Shown: piece after piece, positions 36,901-46,056 of the stretch
Position numbering within the stretch: the first letter of the stretch is position 1
Layout: each line of letters starts with the position of its first letter
DNA from: Mycobacterium sp. 852002-51961_SCH5331710
GTDB lineage: Bacteria; Actinomycetota; Actinomycetes; Mycobacteriales; Mycobacteriaceae
Assembly: GCF_001665535.1 (NCBI RefSeq)
Contig: NZ_LZSQ01000069.1
Span: forward strand, 120,767-184,766
Direction: 5' to 3'
Length of the DNA stretch: 64,000 bases
The notes under the pieces: generated by a model
Databases searched by the model: none
Seen by the model: the letters and a program-made list of their open reading frames with translations, nothing else
What the model was told of the DNA's origin: nothing
Program-made: the position numbers and the translations under genes

Positions 36901-37830
36901 TCAGAAGGGCAGCGGATGGGCGAACTTCGCGCGTAGCAGTGCGCCGATCTCGGCCACCGCCAGTCGCCCACGGGCCGTCGCGTCTGAACGCATCAGGAAC
37001 CCGTGGTAGATGCCGGGGTAGCGGGTGACCGTCGTCTGTACTCCCGCGTCGCGCAACCGGTCCGCGTAGCGCTCGCCCCAGTCGCGGATCGGATCGGCTT
37101 CGGCGGTCACGACGATGGCCTGCGGCAGGCCCGACAGATCTTGTGCCCGTGCGGGAATCGTGTAGGGGTGCTCCGGGCCGTCGGCCAGCTCGTGCATGTA
37201 CTCGATGTCGACGACGCTGAGCATCGGCGCCTCGGGCATGGCCCGGATCGACGGGACCTCGAGATCTTTGTCGACGCCCGGATACATCAGGATCTGGGCG
37301 AACAGGGCCGGCCCACCGCGGTCACGGGCGGCCAACGCGACGCCGGCCGCCAGTGTGCCTCCGGCGCTGTCGCCCGCCACCGCGACGCGGGTGCCGTCTA
37401 TGCGGAGGTCGTCGGCGTGTTCGGCAACCCAACGGGTCGCGGCGTAGGCGTCGTCGAACTGGGCCGGGGGTGCCGCTTCGGGGGCCAGGTGGTAGTCGAC
37501 GGACACCACAGTGGCGTGGGAGTGGTGGGCGATGTTGCGCGCCAACGGTTCGAACGAATGGTTCGAGCCCAGAACCATTCCGCCGCCGTGAAAGTAGACG
37601 ACCGCGGGGGCGCCGCTGTCGGTCGACGGTCGGTAGATGCGCAGGGGGATCTCCCCGACGGGTCCCTCGATGATCCGATCCTCGACATCGGCCATCTCCG
37701 GCATTTCGGGCAGCGGCGCGGATTCCAAAGCGTCACGCACCGCGTCGAGTCCACGCTCCCGCATCGGCGCCACGTCCCCGAACTGCGCAACCCGCGCCGC
37801 GGCGTCGGGATCCAGGCAGTAGTGCGTCAC
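36901..37830 (-). CDS. Alpha/beta hydrolase, HSL family (Lip-type)
   Basis: 309 aa. HSL-family oxyanion block YFHGGGMVLGS, nucleophile in AVAGDSAGGTLAAG, and Asp/His in EADPIRD and YPGIYHGFLM. Cytoplasmic esterase or lactonase. It overlaps the upstream flavoprotein gene by four bases and ends the large leftward operon. In a steroid setting it could open a lactone produced by one of the Baeyer-Villiger enzymes or remove an ester group; substrate unproven. ATG/GTG start at 37830. Confidence 0.85.
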   Translation of the reverse strand: MTHYCLDPDAAARVAQFGDVAPMRERGLDAVRDALESAPLPEMPEMADVEDRIIEGPVGEIPLRIYRPSTDSGAPAVVYFHGGGMVLGSNHSFEPLARNIAHHSHATVVSVDYHLAPEAAPPAQFDDAYAATRWVAEHADDLRIDGTRVAVAGDSAGGTLAAGVALAARDRGGPALFAQILMYPGVDKDLEVPSIRAMPEAPMLSVVDIEYMHELADGPEHPYTIPARAQDLSGLPQAIVVTAEADPIRDWGERYADRLRDAGVQTTVTRYPGIYHGFLMRSDATARGRLAVAEIGALLRAKFAHPLPF

Positions 37831-39458
37831 AGGCGATCTCGATCACTCGAGACCGACCGTAGCGTGTCCGACGCGTGCGCCCCTGCGCGCCGTCCGCTGA
37901 AAATGCAGTCCGCGATGGACAACCCGCTGACATAGCTGTTGGAGCAGATACCGACCGCATTGCGACCCGCGGCGTAGAGGCCGGCCACGGTTCCACCGTC
38001 ACGATGGGCGACTTCGCCGGTGTGTTCATCGACGATGAGGCCGCCGAGTGTCAGCCCGGGGATCGGGTAGAACATCGACGAGTCCGCAGAGATGTTGATC
38101 GAGTAGAACGGCGGGGTTGTCAGCGGGGGACACAGATCCGGCTCTTTGTGCGCGGGGTCGCCCGCGCCGCCGGCAATGCCGCGGTTGTACTCCTCGACGG
38201 TGCGGCGCAGACCCGTCGGATCGATCCCGTTCTTGCGCGCGATCTCCTCCACCGTCGACGCCTTGCGGTGTCCGACCGTCAACAGGTACATCAATTGCAG
38301 GCGCTGGAAGAGCTGTGTCTGCGTTCGAATCTGGGCCTTTACTTTCCTCCAGGTCGGGGCGTCGTAGATGGCCCAGCCCGCGCCGCCGAACTCGCGCATC
38401 ATCACATTGCCGTGCGTTGCGCCGTAGAGGTCTTCATTGGCGATGCGTCGGCCTTCCCTGCCCACGGTGAGACCTTCGAGAAATGCGCTCGGTGGCGACA
38501 GAAAACGCCAGGCCGTGATGTTGCCCATCTTGTCGGTCATGCCGCCGGCCTCGACTCCCAGGGCGATACCCGAGCCGTCGTCGCCGGGGGTGCCGAGCGG
38601 CGAGATCTTCATGAACTCCGGAGCGTGTTCGGCCATCCACTCACGGTTGTGGATGAAACCGCCGGCGGCCAGTACCACTGCCCGTGCGGATGCCTCGCCG
38701 TCCACGGCGGCGTCGGACCACAGCGTCTCGGCGCGCTCGACCGCGCCCTTGACCAGGCCGGGCAGCCAGGTGCCTGCCTTTCCGGTGAGCTTGGTCAGAA
38801 CGCGGTGCTTGCGCGCGTCGGGATGGTTCGTCGGCATCGCGCGGTACCGGACCCCGCGGATCCGCCCGTGGTCATCGGCGATGAGTTGATGCACTCGGCA
38901 CAACGGAATGAATTCGACGCCTTTGGCTTTCGCCGAACGGCGCAGGTTCTCGAACAGCACCTTGCCCGAGCTCATACCCGGAGCCACCACGCGGTGCCCG
39001 CGCGGCACGGGCCGCGCGTGCCGCGCGTAGGGATGGGCCTTCTCGTTGCCGGAGTAGTAGAGGTAGAAATCGTCGGTCGGATACGACGTCTTGTATGAGG
39101 ACACGAGACCGCCGCGGAACCCGACCCCTTGTCTCTTGAGCCACTCGATCAGATCCGGGCTCTGTTCGCAGAACCTCCGAAGGGTTTCACTGCTGACCGC
39201 GTCGCCGACCTCCTGTTCGAGATACGCCCGCATGTCCGCGACGCTGTCGTCGTATCCGCCGGCCCGCTGTTCGGCCGTACCCGCGCCCGCGTAGACGATC
39301 CCGCCCGACAAGGCAGTCGCGCCGCCGCCATACCCCCGATCCAGCACCAGGACGCGTGCTCCGCGATCGGCAGCCTCGATCGCGGCGGCGGCGCCGGCAG
39401 CACCGAACCCGACAACGATGACGTCGTACTCGGTTGCAGCTGCCACGTTCAGCCTCAC
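37827..39458 (-). CDS. FAD-dependent oxidoreductase, KstD/fumarate-reductase superfamily
   Basis: 543 aa, GTG start overlapping the stop of the preceding SDR gene. FAD motif VVGFGAAGAAAAIEAADRG followed by GGGATALSGG; C-terminal FAD block GLYAAGRNAVGICSNSYVSG. It lacks the YPGxG segment of true KstD; an N-x-Y-x-S-G-x-S segment takes its place. It may dehydrogenate or reduce a different ring position, or a side-chain product. Member of the leftward operon, between an SDR and a hydrolase. Confidence 0.82.
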   Translation of the reverse strand: MRLNVAAATEYDVIVVGFGAAGAAAAIEAADRGARVLVLDRGYGGGATALSGGIVYAGAGTAEQRAGGYDDSVADMRAYLEQEVGDAVSSETLRRFCEQSPDLIEWLKRQGVGFRGGLVSSYKTSYPTDDFYLYYSGNEKAHPYARHARPVPRGHRVVAPGMSSGKVLFENLRRSAKAKGVEFIPLCRVHQLIADDHGRIRGVRYRAMPTNHPDARKHRVLTKLTGKAGTWLPGLVKGAVERAETLWSDAAVDGEASARAVVLAAGGFIHNREWMAEHAPEFMKISPLGTPGDDGSGIALGVEAGGMTDKMGNITAWRFLSPPSAFLEGLTVGREGRRIANEDLYGATHGNVMMREFGGAGWAIYDAPTWRKVKAQIRTQTQLFQRLQLMYLLTVGHRKASTVEEIARKNGIDPTGLRRTVEEYNRGIAGGAGDPAHKEPDLCPPLTTPPFYSINISADSSMFYPIPGLTLGGLIVDEHTGEVAHRDGGTVAGLYAAGRNAVGICSNSYVSGLSIADCIFSGRRAGAHASDTLRSVSSDRDRL

Positions 39459-40247
39459 AGAACCGACTTGATCTGCTTGGCGACCAACCGGGTAGCGCGC
39501 TTCGCCGACAGCCGGGCCAAGATGTCGAGGGCCAATGCGTCCGTGCCGATCAGGACTCGGAAGCGGTCACGGGCGATTCCGTCGACAATCTTCTTGCCTG
39601 CGGCTTCGGCGGTGGCGGAACGAACCTTCTTGTCACCGGCGTCGAGCATCGCCACCCCGGAGTTCCCCGTCAGGTTGGTGTCGATGTTGCCCGGAAACAC
39701 CGTCACCACATGGACATTGGTGTCGCACAGTTCGGCGTAGAGACTCTCGCTGAACTGCTTCACCGCGCCTTTACTCGCGCTGTAGAGCGTTTGGCTGGCG
39801 AACGGCAACAGCGCGGAGAGACTCGACATGTTGGTGATGTTCGCCTCCGGCCGCGTCAGCAGGGACGGCAGGAAGGCGCGGCACATCCGCACTGTGGCAT
39901 CGAAGTTGACGGCCATGATGCGGTCGGTCTCATCTGGGGAGAGCTCGGAGAAGGGGGCGAATCGGTGGATGACGCCGGCGATGTTGACCAGTCCGTCGAT
40001 CTGTCCGTGCGCCCGCGCCACCGCATCGGGTAGTGCGGCGACCGCCTCGTCGTCGGGTGAGGTCGAGAACATGCGTGGACATCGGGATGCCGGTGATGCT
40101 CGCGAGTTCCGCCGTACCAGCCAGGCCGACCGAGTCACGGTCGACCGCAGCGATGCGTGCGCCGCGGCGGGCGAGTCCGAGCGCGACTTGCCTGCCCATA
40201 CCGTTGCCGGCGCCTGTCACCACGAACACCTTGTCGGCGATCTGCAC
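39455..40247 (-). pseudogene. Short-chain dehydrogenase/reductase, interrupted by a frameshift
   Basis: GTG 40247 with AAGGAAGG upstream starts an SDR: VFVVTGAGNGMGRQVALG (TGxxxGxG) in one frame up to HVLDLT near 40058. From about 40057 the rest continues in another frame: SPDDEAVAALPDAV, then VNIAG, the catalytic Ser in MSSLSA and YSASK, ending at 39455. Together about 263 residues give a complete classical SDR. The break lies at a GGG run (CCC in the gene) at 40055-40057 and is repaired by adding one base. Either a recent mutation or a sequencing error; the rest is well preserved. Confidence 0.82.
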
Positions 40248-40273
40248 GTCGACCTTCCTTCAATCGAATTCCG

Positions 40274-41125
40274 TCAATGCCGAGTGGGGTCGAACCGCCG
40301 CTTGGCGCGCAGGGCCGGCGCCCGGCGCGACGCCAGGACTTCGGCGCGCTCCGCCATGGCGTTGCCGACGTACTCGGGTTGGGTGAGCAGATAGAACTCG
40401 CCGGCCGCGGCCTGTTCGAAGACCACTCGCGCCGCTTCGACCGGATCCATTGCCTCGGCCTTGATGTCGAGCATCGCGGTCCGCTGCGCCTCGGCGGCCC
40501 CGACGTCGCCGTCGTCGACGCCGCCGGCGGCCTCGAAGATGTTCGACTTCACGGCGCCGGGCAGCACAGCCTGCACGTGGATCCGGTCGGCGTGGCCAAC
40601 CAATTCGACCTCCAGTCGCAAGCATTCGGTCAGTGCCAGCACCGCATGCTTGCTCATGATGTAGGGCGCCTGCAGCGGCACGACGGCGACGCCGCCGATC
40701 GACGACAGGTTCCATACCCACGACGGGGAGTCCGCGGCGATCATGCGCGGCAGGAACGCGCGGACGCCGTAGAACACGCCGCTGACATTGATGTCCACCA
40801 GCCGGTCCCAATTGGCGACGGGGGTGTCCCACAGGTATCCGAACTGCTCGACACCGGCGTTGTTGACCAGCAGCCGGACCGGGCCGATCTCTGAATACAC
40901 CTGTGCGGCAAGGCCTTCGAGCGCTTCGGGATCGCGCACATCGCACACCAGGTCCACCGAGCCCGTGAGCTCGTGGCGAAGCGCTGCGATAGCCGAGGCG
41001 TCGATGTCGACCAGTACGACGGTCATGCCCAGCGCGGCGGCATGGCGTGCCAGCCCCGCGCCTATCCCGTTTCCGGCGCCGGTGATGACCGCGACACCAC
41101 CGCCGAACGTCGCGCGTGCGTCCAC
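40274..41125 (-). CDS. Short-chain dehydrogenase/reductase
   Basis: 283 aa, GTG start. Nucleotide motif TGAGNGIG, NNAG, catalytic Ser in NLSSIGG and YIMSK; the C-terminal TQPEYVGNAMAERAEVLASRR is longer than in minimal SDRs. NAD(P)-dependent oxidation or reduction of a hydroxyl/keto group, plausibly on a steroid. Lies three bases after the NTF2-like gene and 26 bases before the frameshifted SDR. Confidence 0.88.
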   Translation of the reverse strand: MDARATFGGGVAVITGAGNGIGAGLARHAAALGMTVVLVDIDASAIAALRHELTGSVDLVCDVRDPEALEGLAAQVYSEIGPVRLLVNNAGVEQFGYLWDTPVANWDRLVDINVSGVFYGVRAFLPRMIAADSPSWVWNLSSIGGVAVVPLQAPYIMSKHAVLALTECLRLEVELVGHADRIHVQAVLPGAVKSNIFEAAGGVDDGDVGAAEAQRTAMLDIKAEAMDPVEAARVVFEQAAAGEFYLLTQPEYVGNAMAERAEVLASRRAPALRAKRRFDPTRH

Positions 41126-41128
41126 GCC

Positions 41129-41617
41129 TTACGAGGCGGTCGAGGCGGTGGCGGTCTTGGCGGCGTGCTCGGAGAACGCGACGGAGTCCTCGGCGTCGAG
41201 GATCACGGTCATCGATGTGAACACCAGGCCGTCGCCGGCGCGGCGGATGCCGACGTCGACCACACCGCTGGAGACGTCGAACGGGACGTTGTTCGTCACC
41301 TGGTTCACGTACAGGTAGAAGCGCGCGGTGGTGACGTCCCCGTCGACGCCGGTGCGGAAGACGTTGGTGGCGTGGTGGCGCAGCGGGTAGGGATTCTCGT
41401 TGCGGTGCTGCGTCAACCACGCCAAGGTCTCGTCCTTGCCGTGCAACTCGGCGGCCAGCAGCTCCTCGAACGGGCAGTTCCCGGAATCGGACCGGCTCAG
41501 GTATTCCATCTCCTCGCCGAGCCGGGCCCCGAGCTCGGCGAAGTGACCCTGGTCGTAGTGGTACCAGAAGGCGGCGATGAACTCCTGGACCTCGGACAGC
41601 GTGATCTCGTTGCTCAT
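41129..41617 (-). CDS. NTF2/SnoaL-like protein
   Basis: 162 aa cone-fold protein: SEVQEFIAAFWYHYDQGHFAELGARLGEEMEYLSR at the N-terminus and strands ending VVDVGIRRAGDGLVFTSMTVI. Members include ketosteroid isomerases, dehydratases and small hydroxylating-dioxygenase subunits. Inside a steroid operon an isomerase or dehydratase role is possible, but the catalytic acid/base pair of ketosteroid isomerase cannot be confirmed by eye. ATG start. Confidence 0.75.
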   Translation of the reverse strand: MSNEITLSEVQEFIAAFWYHYDQGHFAELGARLGEEMEYLSRSDSGNCPFEELLAAELHGKDETLAWLTQHRNENPYPLRHHATNVFRTGVDGDVTTARFYLYVNQVTNNVPFDVSSGVVDVGIRRAGDGLVFTSMTVILDAEDSVAFSEHAAKTATASTAS

Positions 41618-41698
41618 GGGTGCGAGTCAACCGTCGCCGACCGGGACGTGGCGCGGCGGTGCCCGGTCAGTGGAACACCGCGCGGGCAGGCAGTCGGA

Positions 41699-42709
41699 TC
41701 AGTCGACGATCAGGCTCCACACGTCGGCTCCGGCGGCCAGCGTCGCGTCGGCGACCTGTTCGTCCCAATAGCGAACCGACCCGAATTCGGACCGCCATGC
41801 GAGCGCGGCGCGGGTGAACTCGTGCAACCGGTGCTCGAGGGTGGTGCCGATCGCGCCGTGCACCTGGTGGGCATTGCGCACCACGACCGACGTGGCATGA
41901 CCGACGCAGGAGCGTGCCGCCGCGACGCGGAACGCGAGGCTGCCCGTCGACCAACCGCTCATGACGGCCGTCGTCAGCGCACCCTCGGTGGCCGCCCGCG
42001 CCAACGCCGCTTCGGCGGCGGAGTCGGCGATCAGGTGCTGGACGGCCTGGAAGCGGGACAGGGGCCGGCCGAACTGGATTCGCGACGCGGCGTGTTCGAC
42101 CGACGACAGCACGATCCGGTCGAGCGCCGCGCACACCTGGATCGCCCGCACCAGCGCGGCCTTGTGCCACAGTTCGGCCACCAGATCGGAGGCCAGCGGG
42201 ACACCGTCGAGCGCGGCGATGTCGGCCTCGATGGAGTCGCGGGGCTCGCCGATCGCGTTGCTGCCGGCCGTGATCGAGAGTGCGGCGGCGTCGATGTCGG
42301 CGACGCAATGGTCGTCGCCATCGCGCCAGACGACGACCACCCGGTCACTGGCCGCGGCCCAGGGGACGCCGTCGGCGGTTCCGTCCTCGCGGAGCAGGCA
42401 CACCGTGCGCACCGCGTCGTCGCCGCCCATTCCGTTCGCCTCGAGCAGCCAGCAGGCCAGTAGGTCGTGTTCGGCCAACGGTGTTCGCACCGCGTTGCGC
42501 GCGGCGGCCGCCAGCAGTTCGGCGGCCTCGAACCAGCCCGCTCCGCTGCCGCCCGACTCCTCGGCGCCGGTCAGTCGGACCAGGCCCAGGTCGTCGAGGC
42601 GCCGCCACAACTCCGTGTCCCGTTCGACGGTCTTCGCGGGCGGGTGGGCGTCGCGGTACTCGGCGAAGACCGCGTCCATCATCTCGACCAGTGCCGGATC
42701 GACGGTCAT
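41699..42709 (-). CDS. Acyl-CoA dehydrogenase family protein, subunit 1 of a pair
   Basis: 336 aa, shorter than a complete acyl-CoA dehydrogenase. C-terminal domain with ASRIQFGRPLSRFQAVQHLIADSAAEAAL and NAHQVHGAIGTTLEHRLHEFTRAALAWR; the C-terminal GGTNE segment is missing. It overlaps the next dehydrogenase gene by four bases. Steroid acyl-CoA dehydrogenases of mycobacteria are alpha2beta2 heterotetramers (ChsE1-ChsE2 type), and this pair fits that plan. It would oxidise an acyl-CoA on a steroid side chain or ring remnant. Confidence 0.85.
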   Translation of the reverse strand: MTVDPALVEMMDAVFAEYRDAHPPAKTVERDTELWRRLDDLGLVRLTGAEESGGSGAGWFEAAELLAAAARNAVRTPLAEHDLLACWLLEANGMGGDDAVRTVCLLREDGTADGVPWAAASDRVVVVWRDGDDHCVADIDAAALSITAGSNAIGEPRDSIEADIAALDGVPLASDLVAELWHKAALVRAIQVCAALDRIVLSSVEHAASRIQFGRPLSRFQAVQHLIADSAAEAALARAATEGALTTAVMSGWSTGSLAFRVAAARSCVGHATSVVVRNAHQVHGAIGTTLEHRLHEFTRAALAWRSEFGSVRYWDEQVADATLAAGADVWSLIVD

Positions 42710-43866
42710 CGCAGCCCCAATCCTCGTGCGATCACGCCGCGCAACACCTCGTTGGTGCCGCCGCGCAGCGTGAAGCCGGGACGTTGATCCACGGCTCGCG
42801 AAACCAGTTCGGCGAGTTCGGGATTAGTGGTCGCGTCGGTCAGCGTGTCGGCGAAGTCGGCGATGTCGCCCTCGGTGGTGGTGCCGAGCACCTTGACCAC
42901 CGCGGCGGGAACATCGGCGGGCTCGCGCCTCTCCAGTGCGCCCGCGACGGCGGTCGACATCTGGTGCAGTCCGGCGGTTCGGGCGATAAGGCGGCCGAGT
43001 CCGGCGTCCCGCGAAAGCTCCTGTGCGGCCATCTTTTCGCCGCACATCCGTAACAGCACGAAGGTGGACAGGAACCGTTCGGGTCCGCTGCGCTCGAAGG
43101 CCAGTTCCGACGTGACCTGGCGCCAGCCCGCACCGATCTCACCGAACACCATGTCGTCGGGGACGAAGGCGCCGTCGAGGATCACCTCGTTGAAGTGGTG
43201 TGCGCCGTTCATCGAGACGACGGGGCGGATGTGCACACCCGGTCCGCGCAGGTCGACGATGAACTGACTCAACCCGGCGTGGCGGTTGTCCGGATCGACT
43301 GGGGCCGTGCGGGCCAACGCGATGAACGCATGCGCGTAGTGCGCCCCCGACGTCCACACCTTCGTCCCCGACAGCGACCAACCGCCGTCCACCTGGACCG
43401 CCTTGGTGCGCACGCTCGCGAGATCGGAGCCCGAATCGGGTTCGCTCATGCCGATGCCGAAGAAGCATTCGCCGCGCACGATCCGCGGGAGGAACTCCCT
43501 CTTCTGCAGTTCCGTGCCGTACTTGAGCAACGACGGCACGATCTGCCGGTCGGCGATCCAGTGCGCCGCGACAGGTGCGCCCGCGGCGAGCAACTCCTCG
43601 GTCACCGCGAACCGCTCGATGAAGGAGCGTCCGTGTCCGCCGTACTCGACCGGCACGGTCATCCCGAGGTAGCCCTGGGCGGCAAGCGCTTTGGTGAAGT
43701 CCTCGTCCCATCCCGTCAGCCACGCGTCGACCGACGGCGTGAAAGCACCCGCGGCACGCTGCTCGGCGAGGAACGCTCGTACCTCGGCTCGCAGGGCCGC
43801 GGTCGCGGCGGCGTCGACGGCGGCCGGGGGCACCAGGCGGGGGAGCGTCACGGGGTGGTCCGCCAT
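42706..43866 (-). CDS. Acyl-CoA dehydrogenase, subunit 2 of the pair
   Basis: 386 aa from ATG 43866. Typical FAD-contacting blocks GIGMSEPDSGSDLASVRTKA and WTSGAHYAH, and the C-terminal GGTNEVLRGVIARGLGLR. Overlaps both neighbours (18-19 bases with the enoyl-CoA hydratase, four with subunit 1), so the three are tightly coupled. Probably the FAD-rich partner of the heteromeric enzyme; it introduces an alpha,beta double bond that the adjacent hydratase can hydrate. Confidence 0.9.
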   Translation of the reverse strand: MADHPVTLPRLVPPAAVDAAATAALRAEVRAFLAEQRAAGAFTPSVDAWLTGWDEDFTKALAAQGYLGMTVPVEYGGHGRSFIERFAVTEELLAAGAPVAAHWIADRQIVPSLLKYGTELQKREFLPRIVRGECFFGIGMSEPDSGSDLASVRTKAVQVDGGWSLSGTKVWTSGAHYAHAFIALARTAPVDPDNRHAGLSQFIVDLRGPGVHIRPVVSMNGAHHFNEVILDGAFVPDDMVFGEIGAGWRQVTSELAFERSGPERFLSTFVLLRMCGEKMAAQELSRDAGLGRLIARTAGLHQMSTAVAGALERREPADVPAAVVKVLGTTTEGDIADFADTLTDATTNPELAELVSRAVDQRPGFTLRGGTNEVLRGVIARGLGLR

Positions 43867-44627
43867 CGGCTGATGCGCTGCTCGTGCTCCCGGTCGCGGT
43901 GGGCCAGAGGCTGCATGGCGGCGGCCATGGCCAGCGTGGAGTCCAGCGAACCGGCCCGCGATTCCTGCAGCAGACGTTTGGCCATCCGCAGCGCGTGAGC
44001 GGGGTTCTTCGTGATCCGCTCGGCCAACGCGAGCGTCTCCGTGAGCAGGTCGTCGTGCGGCACGACGCGGGTGACCATGCCCCACTCCAGGGCGGTGGCC
44101 GCATCGATGCGGTCGCCGGTGAACGTCATCTCGGCGGCGCGCTCGTAGCCGATCGCCCTGGGCAGGAACCAGGTGCCGCCGTCGCCCGGGATGATGCCGA
44201 TCTGCACGAAGCTCTCGGCGAACGACGCCCGCTCGGAGGCCACGCGGATGTCACACATCATGGCGAGGTCGCAGCCCGCTCCCACGGCGGGACCGTTGAC
44301 CGCGGCGATCAGCGGGACCTCCAGGCGGCCGAGTGCGCGGGGAATGCGCTGGATCCCGTCGACGTACGCACGCCGCTGATCGAGGGCGCCGAGGCCGAAC
44401 ATCCCGGTGCGGTCGGCCATCTCCTTGACGTTGCCGCCCGCGGAGAAGATCTTGCCCGCGCCCGTCAGGATCACCGCGCGCACGTCGAGATCCGCGTTGG
44501 CGGCGTCGACGGCGGCCTCGAACGCCGAGATGAAGCCCTTGTCGGTGATCGCGTTGCCGACCTCGGGCAGGTCGATGGTCCACGTCTGTGTCGCACCGTG
44601 AGCGGCGATGTTCAGCGGTGTGCTCAT
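43848..44627 (-). CDS. Enoyl-CoA hydratase/isomerase
   Basis: 259 aa from ATG 44627. Crotonase fold with the oxyanion-hole segments GAGKIFSAGGNVKEM and NGPAVGAGCDLAMMCDIRVA, and IGIIPGDGGTWFLPR following. GDGG in place of a Glu-containing segment leaves the precise acid/base residue uncertain. It should hydrate or isomerise an unsaturated acyl-CoA made by the adjacent dehydrogenase pair. Overlaps the aldehyde dehydrogenase gene by four bases. Confidence 0.88.
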   Translation of the reverse strand: MSTPLNIAAHGATQTWTIDLPEVGNAITDKGFISAFEAAVDAANADLDVRAVILTGAGKIFSAGGNVKEMADRTGMFGLGALDQRRAYVDGIQRIPRALGRLEVPLIAAVNGPAVGAGCDLAMMCDIRVASERASFAESFVQIGIIPGDGGTWFLPRAIGYERAAEMTFTGDRIDAATALEWGMVTRVVPHDDLLTETLALAERITKNPAHALRMAKRLLQESRAGSLDSTLAMAAAMQPLAHRDREHEQRISRWRTTP

Positions 44628-46042
44628 GACGGCAACTGTAGGGACTTGGTCTGCAGGAATTCCTCGAACCCCGCGCGGCCGAGTTCCCGGCCGACACCGG
44701 ACTTCTTGTAGCCGCCGAACGGCGCGACGGGGTTGTACACGCCGCCGTTGACGTCGAGCTGTCCGGTCTGCACGCGCTTCGCGAACGATATGGCGGTGTC
44801 GAGGTCGGGACCCCACACTGCGCCCGCGAGCCCGTAGGGCGTGCCGTTGGCGATGCGTAGGGCGTCGTCTTGGTCCCGGAACGGGATCACCGCGAGCACC
44901 GGCCCGAACACTTCCTCCTGACCGAGCTCGGAGTCGGGGTCGACGTCGGCGAACACGGTCGGGGCGACGTAGTAGCCGGTGTCGCGGACCGATTCGGATC
45001 CGCCGGTGAGTAGGCGGGCGCCGTCGCGGCGCGCGCGGTCGATGAACCCGCGCACGGACTCGAACTGCGCGGCCGACGCCAGGGGGCCGATCCGGGTGCC
45101 GGGCTCGGACGGGTCGCCGACGGTGTACTTGGCGGCGGCGGACTCGATCAGTTCGAGGGCCTCGTCGTAGCGCGAGCGCGGCACCAGCATCCGGGTCCAC
45201 GCCATGCAGGTCTGCCCGCCGTTGAGGAACGCGTTGCCCACGCCGACCTTCACCGCGGTGGTGAGGTCGCCGCCGTCGAGGATGACGTTGGCGGACTTGC
45301 CCCCGAGTTCGAGGGCGACCTTCTTCACCGAGCCGGCGGCGAGCTCGGCGACCCGGCGGCCGACGGCGGTCGAGCCGGTGAACGACACCACGTCGACGTC
45401 GGGATGCGACGCGATCCGCTCACCCACCACGGATCCGCGCCCCGACACCAGGTTCACCACACCGTCGGGAAGTCCGGCCTCCTCGACCGCTTCGATGAAC
45501 TCGAACACCGACAGCGGCGCCTCGTTGCTCGGCTTGAGGACGACGGTGCAGCCCGCGGCGATGGCGGGCAGCACCTTGGCCACCACCTGATAGAGCGGAT
45601 AGTTCCACGGGGTGATGGCGCCGACGACGCCGTACGGCTCGCGCAGCACCAACGAGTTGCCCACGCGCTCTTCGAATTCGAAGGACTCGAGGACGTCGGC
45701 GAAACCGCGTGCCACCGCCAGTGGCACCTTGGTCTGAACTCCCTGCGCCACACGCAGCGGCGCGCCCATCTCCCGGCTGATGGTCTCGGCGATGTCGGGC
45801 AGCCGCTTCTCCATCGCGGCGATCACCCGGGCCAGCCGGTCACTGCGCTCGGCGCGGGTGATCAACGGATCGAAGGCTCGGCGGGCGGCGGCCACGGCAG
45901 CGTCCACGTCGGCGACCGTTCCGTTGGGCACACAGCCGATCACCTTCTCGGTGGCGGGGTCGACGACGTCGATCACGTCGGCCGCCGACGGTGTCATCCA
46001 CTGCCCGTCGATGAACAGCGTCTTGCGGGTGTAGTCGTGCAT
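44624..46042 (-). CDS. Aldehyde dehydrogenase
   Basis: 472 aa from ATG 46042 with AAGGAGA upstream. Active-site Cys279 in NGGQTCMAW, general-base Glu in KKVALELGGKSA, nucleotide block SFTGSTAVGRR and GYKKSGVGRELG at the C-terminus. Oxidises an aldehyde to an acid with NAD(P)+. With the Zn-alcohol dehydrogenase next to it and the acyl-CoA ligase beyond, it can convert an alcohol to a CoA thioester in three steps. Confidence 0.92.
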   Translation of the reverse strand: MHDYTRKTLFIDGQWMTPSAADVIDVVDPATEKVIGCVPNGTVADVDAAVAAARRAFDPLITRAERSDRLARVIAAMEKRLPDIAETISREMGAPLRVAQGVQTKVPLAVARGFADVLESFEFEERVGNSLVLREPYGVVGAITPWNYPLYQVVAKVLPAIAAGCTVVLKPSNEAPLSVFEFIEAVEEAGLPDGVVNLVSGRGSVVGERIASHPDVDVVSFTGSTAVGRRVAELAAGSVKKVALELGGKSANVILDGGDLTTAVKVGVGNAFLNGGQTCMAWTRMLVPRSRYDEALELIESAAAKYTVGDPSEPGTRIGPLASAAQFESVRGFIDRARRDGARLLTGGSESVRDTGYYVAPTVFADVDPDSELGQEEVFGPVLAVIPFRDQDDALRIANGTPYGLAGAVWGPDLDTAISFAKRVQTGQLDVNGGVYNPVAPFGGYKKSGVGRELGRAGFEEFLQTKSLQLPS

Positions 46043-46056
46043 GGGTCTCCTTGGGA

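Noticed and set aside
41661..41675. A further copy of the island palindrome upstream of the NTF2-like gene
   Set aside because: CCCGGTCAGTGGAAC keeps the left half but the right arm is broken (TGG for CGG), so it was not counted.
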